A stretch of 49,140 bases of DNA. It comes from Rubrivivax sp. Lineage in GTDB: Bacteria > Pseudomonadota > Gammaproteobacteria > Burkholderiales > Burkholderiaceae_C. The DNA is taken from positions 1 to 49,140 of the forward strand of contig JAJTDM010000021.1 of NCBI GenBank assembly GCA_021300575.1, written 5' to 3'. Position 1 is the stretch's first letter, and each line of letters begins with the position of its first letter. Below are positions 33,483 to 42,829 of the stretch, in pieces. The notes beneath the pieces were generated by a model. That model was not told the DNA's origin, made no database searches, and was given only the letters and a program-made list of their open reading frames with translations. Position numbers and translations under genes: made by a program.

Positions 33483-35105
33483 TCAGAAGCCGGCGGCCAG
33501 GCCGTCGCGCCGCGGGTCGCTGGCCACGGCGTAGCCCTCGACAGCCGGATCGCCCAGACGCCAGATGAACTGGCCGGCGCCGTAGTCCTGGTAGCTGTCG
33601 GCAAAGGGCTCCACGCGGTGGCCCAGGCCGCGCAGGCCTTCGGCAGCAGCCAGGCCCTGCTCGGCGTTGACGATGCCGGCATTGAAGCGCCAGCGCGGCG
33701 CGTCGCAGGCCGCCTGCGGGTTCTGGCGGTAGTCCAGCATGCGCACCAGCGTTTGCAGGTGGCCCTGCGGCTGCATGTCGCCACCCATGACACCAAAGCT
33801 CATCACCGGGGCACCGTCACGGGTCAGGAAGGCAGGGATGATGGTGTGGAAGGGGCGCTTGCCCGGGCCCACGACGTTGGCCCGGCTCTCATCCAGCGTG
33901 AAGCCATGGCCGCGGTTTTGCAGGCTCAGGCCGTAGCCCGGCACCACCACCCCAGAGCCGAAGCCCATGTAGTTGCTCTGGATGAAGCTGATCATCATGC
34001 CGCTCTCGTCGGCCGCGGTCATGTAGATGGTGCCGCCCTGCGGGCCGTGGCCGGGGCCGAAGTTCTGCGCACGCTTCAGGTCGATCAGCTTGGCGCGGCT
34101 GTCCAGGTAGGCGTCGTCCAGCATCTGCGCCGGGGTGAGCGCCATGGTGCGCGGCTCGCCCACGTAGCGGTAGACATCGGCAAAGGCGAGCTTCATCGCC
34201 TCGATCTGCAGATGCTGCGAGGCCACGCTGTCCACCGGCAGCGACGCGATGTCGAAACGGTCCAGGATGCCCAGGGCGATCAGTGCCGCAATGCCCTGCC
34301 CATTGGGCGGAATCTCATGCACCGTGTGGCCGCGGTAGTTCTTGGCGATCGGTGTCACCCACTCGGGCCGGTAGGCCGCGAAGTCGGCTGCGGTCATGGC
34401 AGCGCCGCTGGCTTTGGCGTGCGCTTCGGCAGCGGCGGCCACCTCGCCGCGGTAGAACGCTTCGCCCTGGGTCTGGGCGATCAGGCGCAGCGTGCGGGCG
34501 GCGTCGGGGAAGGCAAAGCGTTCGCCCACGTGCGGCGCGCGGCCGTGCGGCAAGAAGGCCTGGGCGAAGCCGGGCTGCGAGGTGATCTCGGGCAGTTCGG
34601 CCGCGGCCGTCCACTTGTGCTGCACGATCACCGGCACGCCATAGCCACGCTCGGCGATCTCGATGGCCGGGGCCAGCAAATCGGCGAAGGGCAGCTTGCC
34701 GTAGCGTTCATGCAAGGCCATCCAGCCGGCCACGGCACCGGGTACGGTGACGGAGTCCCAGCCGCGCTTTGGGGGCGTCTTGGCGTCTGCGCCGTACTTG
34801 GCGCGGAAGTAGGCGGGCGTCCAGGCCGCGGGCGCACAGCCCGAGGCGTTCAGGCCCTGCAATGAGGTGCCGTCCCACAGGATGCAGAACATGTCGGAGC
34901 CCAGGCCGTTGCTGCAGGGCTCCACGATGGTCATCATCGCGGCCGCGGCGATGGCGGCGTCCACGGCGTTGCCGCCTTGCTGCAGCATCTTCAGGCCCGC
35001 CTGCGCGCCCAGCGGGTGCGAGGTGGAAACCACGTTGCGGGCGAAGACGGGGGAACGCTGGCTGGCGTAGCCGGCCTTCCAATCGAAGGGGTTGTGCGTG
35101 TTCAT
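33483..35105 (-). CDS. ggt: Gamma-glutamyltransferase family protein
   Basis: A 540-residue member of the Ntn-hydrolase GGT family. It is made as a proenzyme that cleaves before a threonine nucleophile; here the candidate is the Thr in Q-G-G-T-I-Y-M near residue 350. Other family marks are S-T-S-H-P-L-G-A-Q-A-G near residue 30, G-G-N-A-V-D-A-A-I-A and P-P-N-G-Q-G-I-A-A-L. No signal peptide is seen, unlike E. coli periplasmic GGT, so the enzyme is probably cytoplasmic and may be one of the acylase-like or gamma-glutamyl amide hydrolase branches. The ATG has GAGGG immediately upstream. Confidence 0.87.
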   Translation of the reverse strand: MNTHNPFDWKAGYASQRSPVFARNVVSTSHPLGAQAGLKMLQQGGNAVDAAIAAAAMMTIVEPCSNGLGSDMFCILWDGTSLQGLNASGCAPAAWTPAYFRAKYGADAKTPPKRGWDSVTVPGAVAGWMALHERYGKLPFADLLAPAIEIAERGYGVPVIVQHKWTAAAELPEITSQPGFAQAFLPHGRAPHVGERFAFPDAARTLRLIAQTQGEAFYRGEVAAAAEAHAKASGAAMTAADFAAYRPEWVTPIAKNYRGHTVHEIPPNGQGIAALIALGILDRFDIASLPVDSVASQHLQIEAMKLAFADVYRYVGEPRTMALTPAQMLDDAYLDSRAKLIDLKRAQNFGPGHGPQGGTIYMTAADESGMMISFIQSNYMGFGSGVVVPGYGLSLQNRGHGFTLDESRANVVGPGKRPFHTIIPAFLTRDGAPVMSFGVMGGDMQPQGHLQTLVRMLDYRQNPQAACDAPRWRFNAGIVNAEQGLAAAEGLRGLGHRVEPFADSYQDYGAGQFIWRLGDPAVEGYAVASDPRRDGLAAGF

Positions 35106-35166
35106 GCCCTCATTTTCACCCCGCCCGTCCGCCGAGCAGGCTGCTCAGGCATCGGCATGCCGCCGC

Positions 35167-36768
35167 TCACAGTGGGGCATGCGGCTGTTCCACCAGGGCA
35201 TCAGCGACGTAGCGGCGCAGCACCGGCGGCTCCGCCCCCGTGTGGAAGGCCAGCCGCTGGGCGCGCAGTTCGGCGTCGAAGGCCGTGAAGCGCTCCAGGC
35301 GGCGAAGATGCTCCACCCAGTTCTCGTCGACGAAGTACTCCACATACCGGCCGGGTACCGCTGTGTCGCGGAACAAGCCCCAGGACAGTGCGCCTTGCCG
35401 CAAGCGGGCGCGTCGGGTGCGTTGCATCACCGCGGCAAAGTCGGCCGCACGCGCGGGGTCGATCTGGTATTCGATGGTCACCATCACCGGGCCCTCCTCA
35501 GGCTCCACGGCAATGGCGGACTCGGGCATCGCGGCACGCGGCGCAGGGCTGAAATCCAGCTCGGCCCCGTCTTGCACGCTCAGCCGGCGCGTCAACAGCC
35601 AGCTGATCACCCCGAAGCCCGCTGCGGCGAAGATGGCCGTTTGCACCGACGTGAACGAGGCCACCTGGCCCCACAGCAGCGAGCCCGCCGCCACACCCCC
35701 CATCAGGCACACCTGGTAGATGGACATGCCCCGGGCCCGCACCCAGTCCGGCAAGGCGGTCTGCGCCGCCACCGCCAGGGAATTGGCCACCGAGATCCAG
35801 GCCATGCCCAGCACCACCATGGCGGGCACGGCGAACCACACCTCCTGCACCCACACGATCAGGCAGGACAGCACAGCATGGCCGATGACGCCTGCGCGCA
35901 CGAAATCATCCCGGTCGAAACGGGCGCGCCAGCGCGGAAAGTACATCGCGGCGACGATGGCCCCCACCCCCAGGCAGGACAACATGACCGTGAAGGTGGC
36001 CGGCCCGCCGCCATGCAGCTGCCGGGCCACGAGGGGCAGCAAGGCGGACAGTCCCGCGCTCTGCAGAAAGAACAGGAAGATGCGCAGCAGCACCACCTTC
36101 AGGCGCTGCGACTGCAGGGCGAAGTTCAAACCCACGCGCATCGCGCCCACGAAGCGCTCGCCCGGCAGCGCGCTGGTGCGGGGTTCCGAGCGCCAGCGCA
36201 GGATGAGCAGGAAGGACACCACCGCCAGCAGCGCATTCAGCGCGAACACCGCGGCCGGGCTGACCGCCGCGATCAGCCCACCGGCCAGCATGGGCCCGAC
36301 CACGCGCGATAGGTTCATGGACACGCCGTTGAGCGCCAGCGCGGAAGGCAGTTGAGCGCGAGGCACGATCTGCGGCACGATGGCCGAGAACACGGGCCAG
36401 CGCATCGCCAGCCCGACGCCGTTGGCAAAGGTCAGCGCCAGCAGGACGGGCGCCGTGAGCGTGCCCGACAGGGACACCGCGGCCAGCACCAGGGCCACCA
36501 CCGACACCCACAGCTGCGTGGCCGCAAAGTAGCGGCGCCGGTCGACGATGTCCGCCATCGCGCCGCTGGGAAGCCCCAGCAGGAACACCGGCAGCGTGGA
36601 CGCTGCGGACACCAGGGCCACCATCACCGGGCTGGTGGTGAGCGTGGTCATCAGCCAGGCGGCGGCCACGTCGTTCATCCACATGGTCATGTTGGCGGCC
36701 AGATAGGCCAGCCACAGGCCCCTGAACACCGGGCCGCGCAGGGGCTCGAGGGCAGCGGGCAATCTCAT
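35167..36768 (-). CDS. MFS transporter with C-terminal ABM-like domain
   Basis: A 533-residue protein. Residues about 1-410 form a 12-helix major facilitator of the MFS_3/EntS-like type, with the A-D-I-V-D-R-R-R-Y loop between helices 2 and 3. Residues about 425-533 form a ferredoxin-like domain resembling antibiotic biosynthesis monooxygenase (V-T-I-E-Y-Q-I-D, then G-A-L-S-W-G-L-F-R-D). This extension is a known feature of some MFS_3 proteins. Likely an exporter; the substrate is unknown. ATG 36768 (M-R-L-P-A-A-L-E-P-L-R) is chosen over a longer start inside the gap. It is preceded by the tctA terminator. Confidence 0.88.
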   Translation of the reverse strand: MRLPAALEPLRGPVFRGLWLAYLAANMTMWMNDVAAAWLMTTLTTSPVMVALVSAASTLPVFLLGLPSGAMADIVDRRRYFAATQLWVSVVALVLAAVSLSGTLTAPVLLALTFANGVGLAMRWPVFSAIVPQIVPRAQLPSALALNGVSMNLSRVVGPMLAGGLIAAVSPAAVFALNALLAVVSFLLILRWRSEPRTSALPGERFVGAMRVGLNFALQSQRLKVVLLRIFLFFLQSAGLSALLPLVARQLHGGGPATFTVMLSCLGVGAIVAAMYFPRWRARFDRDDFVRAGVIGHAVLSCLIVWVQEVWFAVPAMVVLGMAWISVANSLAVAAQTALPDWVRARGMSIYQVCLMGGVAAGSLLWGQVASFTSVQTAIFAAAGFGVISWLLTRRLSVQDGAELDFSPAPRAAMPESAIAVEPEEGPVMVTIEYQIDPARAADFAAVMQRTRRARLRQGALSWGLFRDTAVPGRYVEYFVDENWVEHLRRLERFTAFDAELRAQRLAFHTGAEPPVLRRYVADALVEQPHAPL

Positions 36769-36826
36769 GGTGCAAGCATAGAGGCACAGCCAGGTGCCTG
36801 GGCCCACCCCCAAGGACACCGCAACG

Positions 36827-36850
36827 AAAAGGGGCCCCGAAGAGCCCCTT
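36827..36850 (-). terminator. Intrinsic terminator of tctBA
   Basis: On the minus strand AAGGGGC, loop TCTTCGGG, GCCCCTT, then TTCGTT. The stem is 7 bp and is followed by a short T-run, 43 bases after the tctA stop. It is the best intrinsic terminator in the window. Confidence 0.75.
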
Positions 36851-36892
36851 GATGCGACAGATGGCCCGCGGCGCGGCCGCGACGGCCCAGGT

Positions 36893-38404
36893 TCATTCCT
36901 CCTGGAAGGCCTCTTCGCGCTTCTTCTTGATCGAGGGCAAGGACACCACCACGATCATCAGCACCGCCGCCAACAACAAGCCCGCCGACAGCGGCCGGGT
37001 GATGAAGGCTGTCCAGTCGCCGCGTGACAGCAGCAGTGCCCGGCGCAGGTTCTCTTCCATCATGGGGCCGAGAATGAACCCCAGCAGCAGCGGCGCCGGC
37101 TCACACCCGAGCTTGTAGAACAGGTAGCCGACGATGCCAAAACCCGCCGCCATGAACACGTCGAAGTTGTTGTTGTTCAGCGTGTACAGACCGATGCCGC
37201 AGAACACGATGATGGCCGGGAACAGGAAGCGGTAGGGCACCGTCAGCAGCTTGATCCAGATGCCGATCAGCGGCAGGTTCAGGACGATCAGCATCAGGTT
37301 GCCCACCCACATCGACGCGATCAGACCCCAGAACAACTCCGGGTTGCTGGTCATCACCTGCGGGCCGGGCTGGATGCCCTTGATCGTCATGGCGCCAACC
37401 ATCAGCGCCATCACCGCGTTCGGCGGGATGCCCAGGGTCAGCATGGGGATAAACGAGGTCTGTGCGCCAGCGTTGTTGGCGCTCTCGGGGCCCGCCACGC
37501 CGCGGATGTTCCCTTCACCGAAGGGAACCTCGTGCGGCTTCATTGAGGACTTCTTCTCCAGCGTGTAGGCCGCGAAGGCCGAAAGCAACGCACCGCCACC
37601 GGGCAGCACGCCCAGCGTGGAGCCCAGGGCCGTGCCACGAAGCACGGCCGGGAAGGCGTCCTTGAAGTCCTGCTTGGTGGGCCACAAACCCTTCACGTCC
37701 TTGGTGAACACCTCGCGGTTCTCGGCAGGTCGGCCGAGGTTGGCGATGATCTCGCCAAAACCGAACACGCCCATGGCGATGGCCACAAAGCCGATGCCGT
37801 CGGTCAGCTCTGGCACGTCGAAGCTGTAGCGCGGCACCCCTGAGATGACGTCGGTGTTGATCTGGCCCAGCAGCAGACCCAGCAGGATCATCGCAATCGC
37901 CTTGACCAGCGAACCGGCGGCCAGCACCACCGCGCCTATCAGGCCCAACACCATGAGCGAGAAGTACTCTGCAGGGCCGAACTTGAAAGCCAGCTCGGTC
38001 AGCGGCGGCGCGAAAGCCGCCACGATCATGGTGGCCACCGTGCCGGCAAAGAACGAGCCCAAGCCCGCGGCTGCCAGCGCAGCGCCCGCACGGCCCTTGC
38101 GGGCCATCTTGTATCCGTCAATGGCCGTGACCACCGAGCTGGACTCCCCCGGCACGTTGATCAGGATGGCGGTGGTGGAGCCCCCATACTGCGCGCCGTA
38201 GTAGATGCCCGCCAGCATGATCAGCGCGGGCGTGGCGTCCAGCGCATAGATGCTGGGCAGCAGCATGGCGATGGTGGCAACCGGGCCCAGGCCCGGCAAC
38301 ACGCCGATCAAGGTGCCCAGCAGCGCACCGCCGAAGGCGTACAACAGGTTCTGCAGGGTCAGCGCAGTCTGGAAACCGAGCGCCAGGTTGTTCAGCAATT
38401 CCAT
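36893..38404 (-). CDS. tctA: Tripartite tricarboxylate transporter permease TctA
   Basis: A 503-residue large membrane subunit of the TctABC family, with about 12 transmembrane segments. The two family signatures are G-A-L-L-G-T-L-I-G-V-L-P-G-L-G-P near residue 30 and G-V-A-G-P-E-S-A-N-N-A near residue 325, and Y-Y-G-A-Q-Y-G-G-S-T-T-A-I-L is also present. It would take up citrate or another organic acid together with TctB and a periplasmic TctC. No TctC gene is in this window. ATG 38404 fits the family; the earlier in-frame start is not needed. It follows tctB with a 10-bp gap and ends at the terminator 36827-36850. Confidence 0.95.
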   Translation of the reverse strand: MELLNNLALGFQTALTLQNLLYAFGGALLGTLIGVLPGLGPVATIAMLLPSIYALDATPALIMLAGIYYGAQYGGSTTAILINVPGESSSVVTAIDGYKMARKGRAGAALAAAGLGSFFAGTVATMIVAAFAPPLTELAFKFGPAEYFSLMVLGLIGAVVLAAGSLVKAIAMILLGLLLGQINTDVISGVPRYSFDVPELTDGIGFVAIAMGVFGFGEIIANLGRPAENREVFTKDVKGLWPTKQDFKDAFPAVLRGTALGSTLGVLPGGGALLSAFAAYTLEKKSSMKPHEVPFGEGNIRGVAGPESANNAGAQTSFIPMLTLGIPPNAVMALMVGAMTIKGIQPGPQVMTSNPELFWGLIASMWVGNLMLIVLNLPLIGIWIKLLTVPYRFLFPAIIVFCGIGLYTLNNNNFDVFMAAGFGIVGYLFYKLGCEPAPLLLGFILGPMMEENLRRALLLSRGDWTAFITRPLSAGLLLAAVLMIVVVSLPSIKKKREEAFQEE

Positions 38405-38414
38405 GATGATTCCT

Positions 38415-38882
38415 TCACCGGGCGCCAAGGAAGGTCGGCCACAGCGGAATGGTGAGGTTCAGGCCCCAGATGAAGATGGCCCAGGAAAACACCGTCAGCA
38501 CCACCGAGTTGATGGCCACCTCACCAATATGGAATTCGTCACCTGCGTAGCTGGCGATCAGCACCAGCAGCGGCAGCGAAACGAACATGCCGAGCCTGGG
38601 CAGCACCAAGCCAAACACGGCCACAGCGGCCACGATCAGCCCCAAGGGACGCCAGGCAAAAGAGCCGATGGGGTCGCCGTCCTTGGTAGGCACGGTCAGC
38701 GCCTTGAGCGCAATCGCCGCGCCCAGAATGGCCAGCAGGACGCCCAGGCCAAAGGGGAAGTAGCCCGGGCCGGGACGGGCCGCACTGCCGAAGTTGTAGT
38801 TGGTGGCGCCCCAGGCAAAGCCGACACCGGCCAGGATGAACATCACCCCGGACCAGAAGTCTTTCTGACTCTTGATCTGCAC
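38415..38882 (-). CDS. tctB: Tripartite tricarboxylate transporter small subunit TctB
   Basis: A 155-residue membrane protein with four transmembrane segments and the TctB features F-W-S-G-V-M-F near the start and R-P-G-P-G-Y-F-P-F-G near residue 37. It is the small permease subunit beside TctA. The GTG at 38882 is chosen because GGAG lies 7 bases upstream and the family N-terminus begins there (V-Q-I-K-S-Q-K-D-F). A promoter and a small palindrome lie upstream at 38933-38951. Confidence 0.92.
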   Translation of the reverse strand: MQIKSQKDFWSGVMFILAGVGFAWGATNYNFGSAARPGPGYFPFGLGVLLAILGAAIALKALTVPTKDGDPIGSFAWRPLGLIVAAVAVFGLVLPRLGMFVSLPLLVLIASYAGDEFHIGEVAINSVVLTVFSWAIFIWGLNLTIPLWPTFLGAR

Positions 38883-38932
38883 GCTTGTCTCCAGATAAAG
38901 GACGGGCCCTGAGGAAGGGCCGATCTCAACGG

Positions 38933-38951
38933 ATTCTAGGGAAGCGTTCCC
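38933..38951 (-). promoter_or_regulatory. tctBA -10 box and overlapping palindrome
   Basis: On the minus strand TAGAAT (complement of 38933-38938) is a 5-of-6 -10 box. Directly upstream, inside the spacer, is GGGAA-CGC-TTCCC (38939-38951), a perfect 5-bp palindrome. A regulator bound there would block the promoter. The -35 box is weak. A second hairpin, GGCCCT with AGGGCC, lies in the untranslated leader. Confidence 0.35.
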
Positions 38952-39033
38952 CGGCCAAGGGTGTGGTTTCCACGTAAGGCGGCGAAGCGAGGGAATACCC
39001 TGAGAGCCCGCCAGGGCGCCCGCAATCGCAAAC

Positions 39034-39831
39034 CTACAGCGGCGCGCCGGAGCCGATGTAGGCGGGCCGCCAGGGGCTGACCATGCGCAGCCACTTGCGG
39101 GCGGGCAGCCCCTGCCGCACGAAGCGGCGCTCCAGCTCGAACGCCCGGGCCTCGACCGCTGCACGGTCCGGCACGCTCACCCCCCGGCCCGCCACCACCA
39201 CGGTGTTGCCCTCCCGGGTGGGCCGCAGTTGCCACACCTGACCCGCGCCGAACACGCGCGCGATGCGGGCTGCGCTGCGCGCGAAGCTTGCGTCACGACC
39301 AAACAGGTTGACCGCCATGAGACCGCCCTCGCACAGCGCGCGGCGGCAGTCGGCATAGAAGTCTTCGTCGTCCAGGACGGGGGCCGCGGCCTCCTCGTCG
39401 TAGAGATCCACGTGCAGCAGACCGGTGCTGCCTGCCACTTCGGGCCGTTGCAACCAGGCCGCAGCATCTCCCGTCAGCACGCGCAGCCGCGGGCCGTCCT
39501 CCGGCAGGCGGAACCAGGCGCGGCACGCGGCCACGACCTGGGGGTTGATCTCCACCACCGTGGTGTCCCACTTCAGGGCCTGATGGGTGAAGCGGCTCAA
39601 GGCACCGGCACCCAGGCCCAGTTGCACGGCGCGCTGATCGGGGTTGTCCAGGTCTTCGGTGGGCAGCCACAGCAGCACGGCCAGCATGCGCTGCACGTAC
39701 TCCAGCTCCACATGCTCGGGCCGGGCGATGCGCATGGCCCCCTGCACCCAGGGCGTGCCCAGGTGCAGGTAGCGCACCCCGTCATGCTCGGACATGCCCA
39801 CCGGGGGCAGTGACAGCGCGGCAGCGGCCAT
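39034..39831 (-). CDS. Spermidine synthase-like methyltransferase-fold protein
   Basis: A 265-residue protein of the spermidine synthase (SpeE)/class I methyltransferase fold. The core shows Q-L-G-L-G-A-G-A-L near residue 75, then V-V-E-I-N-P-Q-V-V and a H-V-D-L-Y-D-E-E-A-A motif that corresponds to the catalytic aspartate region. It is shorter than true SpeE and lacks a clear N-terminal beta domain, so it may not make spermidine. The ATG at 39831 follows the TatD stop by two bases, so the genes are coupled. M at 39795 is another possible start. Confidence 0.75.
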   Translation of the reverse strand: MAAAALSLPPVGMSEHDGVRYLHLGTPWVQGAMRIARPEHVELEYVQRMLAVLLWLPTEDLDNPDQRAVQLGLGAGALSRFTHQALKWDTTVVEINPQVVAACRAWFRLPEDGPRLRVLTGDAAAWLQRPEVAGSTGLLHVDLYDEEAAAPVLDDEDFYADCRRALCEGGLMAVNLFGRDASFARSAARIARVFGAGQVWQLRPTREGNTVVVAGRGVSVPDRAAVEARAFELERRFVRQGLPARKWLRMVSPWRPAYIGSGAPL

Positions 39832-39833
39832 GG

Positions 39834-40667
39834 TCAGGCCGCCGCCACCAAGGCGCCCAGCCTGGGCAGGGCGGCGCAGGCGTTGGCTGTGGTCACGGCT
39901 GCGAGGGTGGAGGCTGTGCAACGTCTCAAGTCGGCCATCACCTGTGCGATGCGCGGCAACTCTGCCGGCTCATTGCGACCCTGGGGCAGGCCCGCCGCGC
40001 GCTGCTGCGCAGTCCGGTACAGCCATTGGGGCGGGATGTCAGGCGCGTCGGTTTCCATCACCAGCGCATTGTCCGGCAGCGATGTGGCCAGCCTGCGGAT
40101 CTGCAGCGCCCGCTCATGCGTCATTGCGCCCCCGAATCCCAGCTTGAAGCCCCTGCGCAAGAACTCACCCGCCTGGGCGTCGCTGCCATTGAAGGCGTGG
40201 GCCACGCCGCCGCTGACCGGCACCCGGCGCAGACCGGCGAGCAAGGCATCGGCCGAGCGGCGTACGTGCAGGATCACGGGCAGGCCGGCGGCCGCTGCCA
40301 GCTTCAACTGCGCCAGGTAGAAAGCTTGCTGGCGCGTCCGGTCCAGCCCGGGTACGAAGTGGTCCAGGCCGATCTCGCCCACCGCCACCAAGCGGGGGTC
40401 GTCGCGATGGGCCTGCAGCGCCCGTGCCAGATGCTCCAGATCACCCTCCTGCGCGCGGTCGGTGTACAGCGGGTGGATGCCCAGCGCGTAGGCCACCCCA
40501 TGTCGGTGGGCCAGTTGTCGCACCTGCTCGAAGTGCGCCACCTCCACCGCGGGCAACACCAGCATGTGCACCAGCGCGGTGCGTGCGCGCGCCACCGCGG
40601 CGTCGCGGTCGGCATCGAACTCGGGCGCATCCAGGTGGCAATGGGTGTCGATCCACATGGTTGTCAT
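39834..40667 (-). CDS. TatD family hydrolase
   Basis: A 277-residue metal-dependent hydrolase of the TatD family (3'-5' DNA exonuclease or related phosphoesterase). The metal-binding D-T-H-C-H-L-D is near the start, followed by A-V-G-E-I-G-L-D-H and later L-P-V-I-L-H-V-R and M-E-T-D-A-P-D. The length is usual. Its ATG at 40667 (M-T-T-M-W) or 40658 (M-W-I-D-T) could serve. It is divergent from the serine protease gene over less than 60 bp. The downstream gene starts two bases after its stop. Confidence 0.9.
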   Translation of the reverse strand: MTTMWIDTHCHLDAPEFDADRDAAVARARTALVHMLVLPAVEVAHFEQVRQLAHRHGVAYALGIHPLYTDRAQEGDLEHLARALQAHRDDPRLVAVGEIGLDHFVPGLDRTRQQAFYLAQLKLAAAAGLPVILHVRRSADALLAGLRRVPVSGGVAHAFNGSDAQAGEFLRRGFKLGFGGAMTHERALQIRRLATSLPDNALVMETDAPDIPPQWLYRTAQQRAAGLPQGRNEPAELPRIAQVMADLRRCTASTLAAVTTANACAALPRLGALVAAA

Positions 40668-40725
40668 GATGCACTTTCTGCGCCGGCGTGTTACCGTCAA
40701 TCGACACCGCTTCAGGCAGCCCCAC

Positions 40726-41736
40726 TTGAAACGCAGGACACCGCTCTACAGCCCCTCGCCCCGCGCTGCCGGTGCAGGCGCAGCACCGCAGGCCGCACCG
40801 GGGCGGCCCGCGCAAGCCCCGGCGTCCTTCGTCCCGCCTTCCCCATCTTCCCCGGCCACAGCGGCACAGCGCCCACCCTCTTCGCCCCTGCAGCGCCGGC
40901 TGGCAGGCATTCGTCCCTGGGCCGCCCGCCACCCCGCTCCCCTGTGGGCCCTGGCCGGTGCCCTGCTGGCCATGGCCGCCATGCTGCTGGTGCTGGGGCT
41001 GCAGCCGCGTCAGCGGCCGCTGACACAGGACGACATCGACGCCGCCGTGCGCCACGCCCTGGAAAAGGAGCCCTTGCCCTCGCCCTACGCCAAGGCCGCC
41101 GAAGCCATCGCCCCCTCGGTGGTGCGCGTCATCGGCTTGATGGACGAGAAGGACGATGGCGACGAGAACGTCCAGCTGAACGCCGAGAAGAAGGCCCTGG
41201 ACCGCAGCCTGGGCACGGGCGTGGTGATCCTGGACAACGGCACCATCCTGACCAATCTGCACGTGGTCCATGGCGCGCGGCGCATCAAAGTGCGCTTCCA
41301 CAACGGGCACGAGTCCGAGGCGCAGCTCATCAACGTCCAGCCTGAGAACGATCTCGCGGTGCTCAAGGCCACCTCGCTGCCCGACGATCTGGAGGCCGCC
41401 ACCATGCGCTCGACTTCCGACCTGCGCCCGGGCGACCAGGTGGTGGCCGTGGGCCACCCCTTCGGCATCGGGCCCAGCACCAGCGCCGGCGTGGTCTCCG
41501 GACTGAAGCGAGAGTTCCGCGATCCGGAAGGCAAGAAGATGCTCACCAACCTGATCCAGTTCGACGCTGCGGCCAACCCGGGCAACTCCGGCGGGCCGCT
41601 GGTGACCATGGACGGGCACGTGGTGGGCATCGTCACGGCCATCCTCAACCCCACCGAGGCCCGCACCTTCATCGGCATCGGCTTCGCCGTGCCCATCGAG
41701 AACGCTGCCAGCGCCGTGGGCATGCCGCCTTTCTGA
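40726..41736 (+). CDS. Membrane-anchored trypsin-like serine protease, no PDZ domain
   Basis: About 336 residues from the chosen TTG at 40726. The first 70 residues are Pro/Ala-rich. One transmembrane helix follows (A-L-A-G-A-L-L-A-M-A-A-M near residue 85) and then a periplasmic S1C domain. The triad is H179 (T-N-L-H-V-V-H), D209 (E-N-D-L-A-V-L) and S288 (G-N-S-G-G-P-L). DegS and HtrA proteases have this domain plus a PDZ domain; here the protein ends about 45 residues after the serine, so the PDZ is absent. The true start is uncertain because a longer in-frame frame (ATG 40669) overlaps tatD promoter space. It is followed by moxR 66 bp on. Confidence 0.8.
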   Translation: MKRRTPLYSPSPRAAGAGAAPQAAPGRPAQAPASFVPPSPSSPATAAQRPPSSPLQRRLAGIRPWAARHPAPLWALAGALLAMAAMLLVLGLQPRQRPLTQDDIDAAVRHALEKEPLPSPYAKAAEAIAPSVVRVIGLMDEKDDGDENVQLNAEKKALDRSLGTGVVILDNGTILTNLHVVHGARRIKVRFHNGHESEAQLINVQPENDLAVLKATSLPDDLEAATMRSTSDLRPGDQVVAVGHPFGIGPSTSAGVVSGLKREFRDPEGKKMLTNLIQFDAAANPGNSGGPLVTMDGHVVGIVTAILNPTEARTFIGIGFAVPIENAASAVGMPPF

Positions 41737-41802
41737 ACGCAGCTTGCCGCCATCCCGGAGCGGACCGCGCCGCCCTGCAACACGACCACAGAGCACCCGA
41801 CC

Positions 41803-42822
<1,020 letters not shown>

Positions 42823-42829
42823 ACCTGTC

